Below are positions 59,591 through 64,000 of a stretch of DNA of 64,000 nt, one piece after another. The notes beneath the pieces were generated by a model. It saw nothing but the letters and a program-made list of their open reading frames with translations, was not told the origin of the DNA and made no database searches. Position 1 is the stretch's first letter. Every line of letters begins with the position of its first letter. The position numbers and the translations under genes are program-made. The stretch is taken from positions 37,934,501-37,998,500 of the forward strand of contig NC_088355.1 in the NCBI RefSeq assembly GCF_036884655.1, given 5' to 3'. Origin of the DNA: Musa acuminata AAA Group. Taxonomy: Eukaryota > Streptophyta > Magnoliopsida > Zingiberales > Musaceae.

Positions 59591-60008
59591 CGTCATCCAG
59601 AAACACCAACGTGCGTGACTACCCAATTCAGGGACCAAAAGAGAGGAATCCTCAAGCGAGTTCATACAATCATGTGGACAACAAACTATCCATCGAAAAG
59701 TTCTCAACTTTGAACAAGAAACGATACGAATCAGACAATCAATCATCATAAATTAAAAGAAAAAAAGAGAACATTTAAAGAATCAAATACGACGGTAACT
59801 TTAAAAAGAAGAGATGGAGAGAGGGGTTAAGATTTTTAAAAAAAAAGGTCTTTTTTTTGGCACAAGGAAGCATTACCTTCTCCAGCTCGTCTTGGATCTC
59901 CTGGAGCTTCTCGATGGAGAGGACGAGCTCGCCGTCGATATGCTCGGGTTCCGCACCCTCGGCTCCTTCCTCCGCGACCTTCGACTTCTTCCCCTTGTCG
60001 GCTCCCAT
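55095..60008 (-). CDS. NRP1: NAP1-related protein (SET/NRP histone chaperone), ten exons
   Basis: Minus-strand exons: 60008-59877, 58707-58585, 58490-58440, 58268-58197, 58093-57980, 57882-57818, 56852-56792, 56567-56511, 56371-56327, 55139-55095. The joined frame is 765 nt (254 residues; Arabidopsis NRP1 and NRP2 are about 256). The protein binds H2A-H2B dimers, assembles nucleosomes, and acts in root growth, genome stability and recombination. Visible features are an N-terminal dimerisation helix ([20 protein letters not shown]), the NAP/SET earmuff domain with [36 protein letters not shown] and [15 protein letters not shown], the FFSWFND motif, and an acidic tail in exons 9-10 ([15 protein letters not shown], then [14 protein letters not shown], stop). 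Residue order follows Arabidopsis NRP closely. All introns are GT-AG and all phases agree. It could be called NRP1 or NRP2; sequence alone does not separate them. Confidence 0.94.
57190..57346. repeat. Partial tandem duplication in NRP intron 6
   Basis: GTACAAGTTGCTTGG ... ATGAACCAGCAAGGTGCAAATATCAAA is followed by GTATAAGTTGCTTGG ... ATGAACCAGCAAGGCGCAAATATCAAA. The second copy lacks about 40 bp between the two blocks, so units are about 100 and 58 bp. Confidence 0.8.
59542..59586. repeat. (AG)22 microsatellite in NRP intron 1
   Basis: Perfect run inside the 1.17-kb first intron (58708-59876), about 290 bp after the exon 1 donor. On the NRP transcript it reads as CU repeats. Confidence 0.92.
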
Positions 60009-60390
60009 CTCCTCTCCGCCGACGCCTCCGAAACCCTAACCCTAATTGACCTGCTCACCGTAACCCTAATTGACCTGCTCTTCTTCTCGTCGGCTGAGGA
60101 GACCAAACCTTCGATGGATACCGGACGCGAGAGCGAGAGCGAGAGCGACCTGCCTCCCTCCTCCTCTATCTCTACCTATATATACACCTTCCCGTCGCTG
60201 TTTGCTGGAGTTTCCCGTCACCACCTGTGGTAACATTAACTCGGTAGCGTCTCATCTGCACCGTCCAATCTCTGGGTCCGGGTACCTCTAACGGTAGAGA
60301 TCGTTCTCCAGCGGGCAAGTGGGTCCCACGCGGTGGGCAGGCAGCGGGAGATATTTAAAACCCTAACCCTAAGGGAGCCGCCTTTTGTAG
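60009..60390 (-). promoter_or_regulatory. NRP promoter and leader with two identical telo-boxes and a TATA element
   Basis: AAACCCTAACCCTAA occurs at 60031-60045, just before the ATG, and again at 60358-60372, about 350 bp upstream. A 24-bp block containing ACCCTAATTGACCTGCTC is tandemly duplicated (60037-60060 and 60061-60084). A TATATATA element (about 60177-60184) could position initiation near 60150 on the minus strand. Telo-boxes are frequent in promoters of proliferation-linked plant genes, which suits a histone chaperone. Confidence 0.6.
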
Positions 60391-61460
60391 CCGTTGGATG
60401 GACGAAGCTGATGATGATCATGATTTCTTGTATCCTTCAGGGGGATGAATGATCATTACATCCACAATTATTTGTGGCTCTCTTTTTGAGGAATTGCTCT
60501 GCAATTATTACACCATATAAATCATTACATAACTAATTATGATTATGATTATTATTATTATTTTGTTCCAATTATTTTCACCATTTTACTTTTTTGGGAA
60601 AATAAAAATGTTTTAACAAACAAAATATTACTATTATTATTACAAACAAAATAATATAAGATTAAAAAAAGGTTGCATGCAGGATAAAATAATAATATGA
60701 CTAGATAAATATCTAAATATTCAAAATATAAAATTAATAAATAATTATATAACATGAGAAAATAATACTGACAATCTTAAATTAAAGCCACTTCCAAATG
60801 TTATTCATCAATCAAGTGTATCTCAAAAATTGTACCAAATCATAACATCGTGGAAGCATTCCGACGTCATATTAAGGCATTAAAGAGATTTGATGAATCC
60901 ATAAAAAGTTCATATATATATATATATATATATAGTATACTAGTTTGTCGTTAGTATGGTATGTATCGATATATTGATACATAGTATGTATTGGATCGGT
61001 ATATACATTAAACCTTAATCATTGAAATATTATTTGTGATCGAAAATTAATGTTTGTTTTTGGCTAAAATTGAAAATAAAATATCACTTGTAATTAATAA
61101 AATTTATGATAAATTTTTTTTACCATTTATATTGACTATGAAAAGAGCTAAATGTGTTACATTATGAACACTATTTGAGAAAATCTCATCGATAGAGTCG
61201 ACCAACAATTAATGACCAGATCTTACTTTCTCAAGCAAAATGTTAAAATTAGTAGCAATTAATTCCTTTGATGTTTCATCTAAATAGATACATTATACAT
61301 TTTGCATTGCCAAATAACAGCTTCCAAGAGCAAAATTAGTTATCATCCCTAAAGATAGCTTATGCCTTGCACTCAAAAAACTTTGCTCCTTGATTTCAAG
61401 TGATGCATTTCTAAGTTCTAACTCAATCTTTTCTCCCTAATAGTCTCATATAATAATCCT
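60391..61460. other. AT-rich intergenic DNA upstream of NRP
   Basis: No gene. A (TA)n run lies at about 60914-60932. It is followed at 60,950-61,010 by self-complementary GGTATGTATCGATATATTGATAC-like sequence reminiscent of the CCGGTA-type repeat in TPST, but AT-shifted. Confidence 0.45.
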
Positions 61461-61824
61461 GGACTAATTACATATTACTCTCTATAATTAATTAACTTTA
61501 ATATTTTGATCCCTATATTTTTAAAAATTATATTGAGATCCCTATACTTATGAAAGTGAAATATTTAATTATAATTTTCTTTACGTCGTTAACATATATT
61601 GATAAAAATATCACACGTGCTTAGCAGTAAATCGAAGTAGGTAAAGTCAGCATATGATCAATGGTAAATCCTATAGTATTTCTATCGGTAGAGTCAATAA
61701 CTTAAGAGAAACATGGTTAAATGTTTTATTTTGATAAGTATAGAGAATTCGATGTAACTTTTGAAAGTACAAGGATCAAAATGCTAAATGTAACTAATTA
61801 TAATGAATAATTTATAATTAGCCC
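61461..61824. mobile_element. 364-bp Mutator-like MITE with 9-bp target-site duplication
   Basis: The element is flanked by AATAATCCT at 61452-61460 and 61825-61833, an exact 9-bp direct repeat. Its left end starts GGACTAATTA and its right end, read on the minus strand, starts GGGCTAATTA. The ends are imperfect terminal inverted repeats extending about 80 bp; both contain ATTTTGATCC at matching positions. It has no coding capacity. A 9-bp target duplication with long TIRs is the pattern of Mutator-like non-autonomous elements. Confidence 0.85.
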
Positions 61825-61833
61825 AATAATCCT

Positions 61834-64000
61834 TTACTCTTTTAAGATAAAACTTCTCTAACTATCTTACATAGTGATTGATACTATGGGAAACATCATC
61901 AAGTCATTTGATTGAATGATTGACATAACCTAATATTAGAGAAAAAATAGAGGTCTTTTCCATCATTTACTTTCACTAAGTTTTTCCTTATTTAATCCAA
62001 CATCTTTTACTTAAAACAATAACAGAATAGATATAAATGCAAAAAGAAGGAATTTTTTGAGAAAATTTTCTAAGAAATGCATCTTAGAACCTCAAATTGA
62101 ACTATTTCCAATGGATTAATTAATTAGTAGTAAAAACTTTTATGGTTGCAAACGAACAAATCACCTTCTTTTCCCAATCCAATGTATTGGCCACATTGAT
62201 AATTTTAATTGAGTCAATGATACATAAATGGTTGTCATTTCATCATCCGGTGGAGTTCTTGTTGCGTTCCTTCTTGAACCTCAAATAGATTATTTATGTC
62301 CAATTAGACACATCGACAGTAAAATAACCTTTGTTTCTTAACATTATTGCTTAAGGTTAATATCAGTGACAAATGTTTTTAGAGGATGTTCTTAATGACA
62401 AAAGGTTATATAGTTCATAACTAATTCTTCTTTTATGATGGATCTCAAATGGTTTATCTTGATTAATTAGAGACATAAACAGTAAATCGACCTTCGATCA
62501 TAAACCTATTGTAGTCTATAATCATAGATAAAGTATTTTAATACATAGAAAGCTTATTTCTAATGACAAAAAATGTGCTTTATCTCAATAAGATACTTGT
62601 TTTAACAAAAAAAATAGAGATATATACTCGTATTTAGAGAGATATTTTCATCATTTAGATTATTATATACATCATACGAAAAATATAATTAAAAATTCAC
62701 ATTAGTGTATTCGTCTATTTATTTTTTTTGAACAACTCAAAGTTTCCCATTATCTTTCACTTCTAAGTTCAACAAATTTAAATCTATTTTATCTATATAG
62801 TATATATTTCTCCTCGAAGTAAATAAAAAAAAAAGAGGCATTGGATTGCTTATATAGTGATTAAAATAATTTATCTTTTGTGGGCAATTTGAGGAAGTTG
62901 GTAATGGGACATCATTATGGTTAACCAATCATTTAATTCACCATCAAAATTTCCAAAGCCATTTCTTTGATTTGATAGCATGTGACCTAAAGCAGCTCAT
63001 CCACATCTCTGCCTTCTCAAATAATTAGTTGATGACCACATAGCAAAAGAATTTGATCCCCCCCACCCCCCCCCCCAATCAATCAACTTAATGCAAATCA
63101 AAATCAAGCATTAAATTGTTAGAGAACTATTAGCTTCTAACAGTAGGATTTTTTTCTTTTTGTCACAATGTGGACTTAATGTGCCTCACATCACATCTAA
63201 TGACAATGAACCTTGACAAGTGCAATAGTGATAATTTTGACGTGGCACCATTTTGGTTTTATTGTATCCATCACCTATGGCTTGGTTAGGTTGGGGGTGG
63301 GGTGGTGTCAACAACTATTTTCTAATCCTAAGGTCTCAATCTATGATTTGTTATGTGTCACATTATCAAAGAAGAGATTGATAAAGAAGTATTTTTCAAT
63401 TGCATAATAATATCAAATGATGTTATTGTACTCTATTTTAGCAAAAATGATATATATTTTTTTCGAGCTTATTGATATTGAGAAGGTTTGGATCATGTGC
63501 TTGATAAAGTGAGTGATATATAATTTTTAGTTCCTTTAAATATTTTTTATTTGAAATATTAAGTTTTATTTTATGTTAAAAGTATTAGATTATATGATTA
63601 TATCTAATTAGATAAGATATATTATGAACATGACTAGATTCTATTATGGTTATCGGTCAATAAAAAGAATAACTATTATTGTAGGATTCCTTATGATATG
63701 ACAAAGTGACTTTTCTAATTACATGATTAAGAGATTACATATCTTTTTTCAGTAAATTTTTATTTTTATCCTTAAATCCATTGATCATATTGATTATATA
63801 AAAGATAAGAAGAGAGAAGAATATCAATCTAATTCTCAAATCTTACAGAAAAGTTTTCCTGATTTAGATCTATTGTTATTTGATTTGACATTAAAATTTT
63901 TCACACAATAAGTTCTTATGCTTAAAAAAAAAAAAAAGCTCTGACTCTGTGTGCAATTCTGACAACTGCATATCAGTAGTATAATGGGGAGAAAGAATTC
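61834..64000. other. AT-rich intergenic DNA at the right edge
   Basis: No gene, RNA or complete element recognised. A poly(C) tract interrupted by one A lies at about 63059-63077. Frames of up to 64 codons have no domain. Confidence 0.5.

Noticed and set aside
1..64000. CRISPR arrays, bacterial operons, phage or plasmid origins
   Set aside because: The sequence is plant nuclear DNA; no spaced direct-repeat array or prokaryotic gene was seen.
1..64000. Precursors of well-known plant microRNAs
   Set aside because: I looked by eye for mature miR156, 164, 166, 167, 172, 319 and 396 sequences and saw none; a hairpin search could not be run.

Overview
This is a window of nuclear DNA from a flowering plant. 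Every gene has spliced plant-type structure or plant-only domain architecture, the intergenic DNA is AT-rich, and (GA)n/(CT)n tracts are common in gene leaders. Protein matches, together with a repeat built on GGTAC/CCGGTA palindromes (about 32,675-33,305), suggest a monocot, and I favour Zingiberales, most likely banana (Musa) or a relative. That assignment rests on my recollection of such repeats and is not proven by the window.

There are nine protein-coding genes. From left to right: the 3' end of a WRKY19-like zinc-finger protein gene (+, 1-660); a two-exon sphinganine C4-hydroxylase (+, 1903-4693); a two-exon HD-Zip I transcription factor of the ATHB13/HOX21 type (-, 7708-8550); an intronless glutaredoxin-like protein with a putative N-myristoylation site (+, 11826-13406); an F-box/kelch protein of the SKIP11 type (+, 16946-18241); an eleven-exon tyrosylprotein sulfotransferase, TPST (-, 23856-32553); a nine-exon PH-RCC1-FYVE-BRX protein of the PRAF/RLD family (-, 35086-44496); a TCP14-like class I TCP factor (-, 48022-49083); and a ten-exon SET/NAP1-related histone chaperone, NRP (-, 55095-60008). 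I assembled the three long minus-strand genes exon by exon from splice signals, reading phase and similarity to the known plant proteins. The joined frames give 493, 1047 and 254 residues, close to the usual family lengths.

The rest is introns and intergenic DNA with mobile-element remains. The clearest are a 364-bp MITE at 61,461-61,824 with long inverted repeats and an exact 9-bp target duplication (Mutator-like), and an element of about 630 bp in the 5'-leader intron of TPST with a likely 8-bp target duplication (hAT-like) that carries a GC-rich quasi-palindromic minisatellite. A degenerate, retrotransposon-like tract lies around 20.3-23.1 kb. At least eight independent short tandem duplications (24 to 364 bp) are scattered through non-coding DNA.

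The genes do not form an operon or an obvious biosynthetic cluster. Several bear on growth control: TPST modifies secreted peptide hormones, PRAF/RLD proteins act in auxin-transport polarity, TCP14 and HD-Zip I are transcription factors, and the F-box/kelch protein is a probable ubiquitin-ligase adaptor. I see this as coincidental neighbourhood. I found no convincing undescribed system. The most useful leads are splice-level (an intron without in-frame stops inside the HD-Zip leucine zipper, a possible poison exon in TPST, tandem acceptors in TPST and PRAF), promoter-level (an evenly spaced ACGT cluster, three identical telo-box 15-mers), and a three-copy acidic repeat in the glutaredoxin-like protein.
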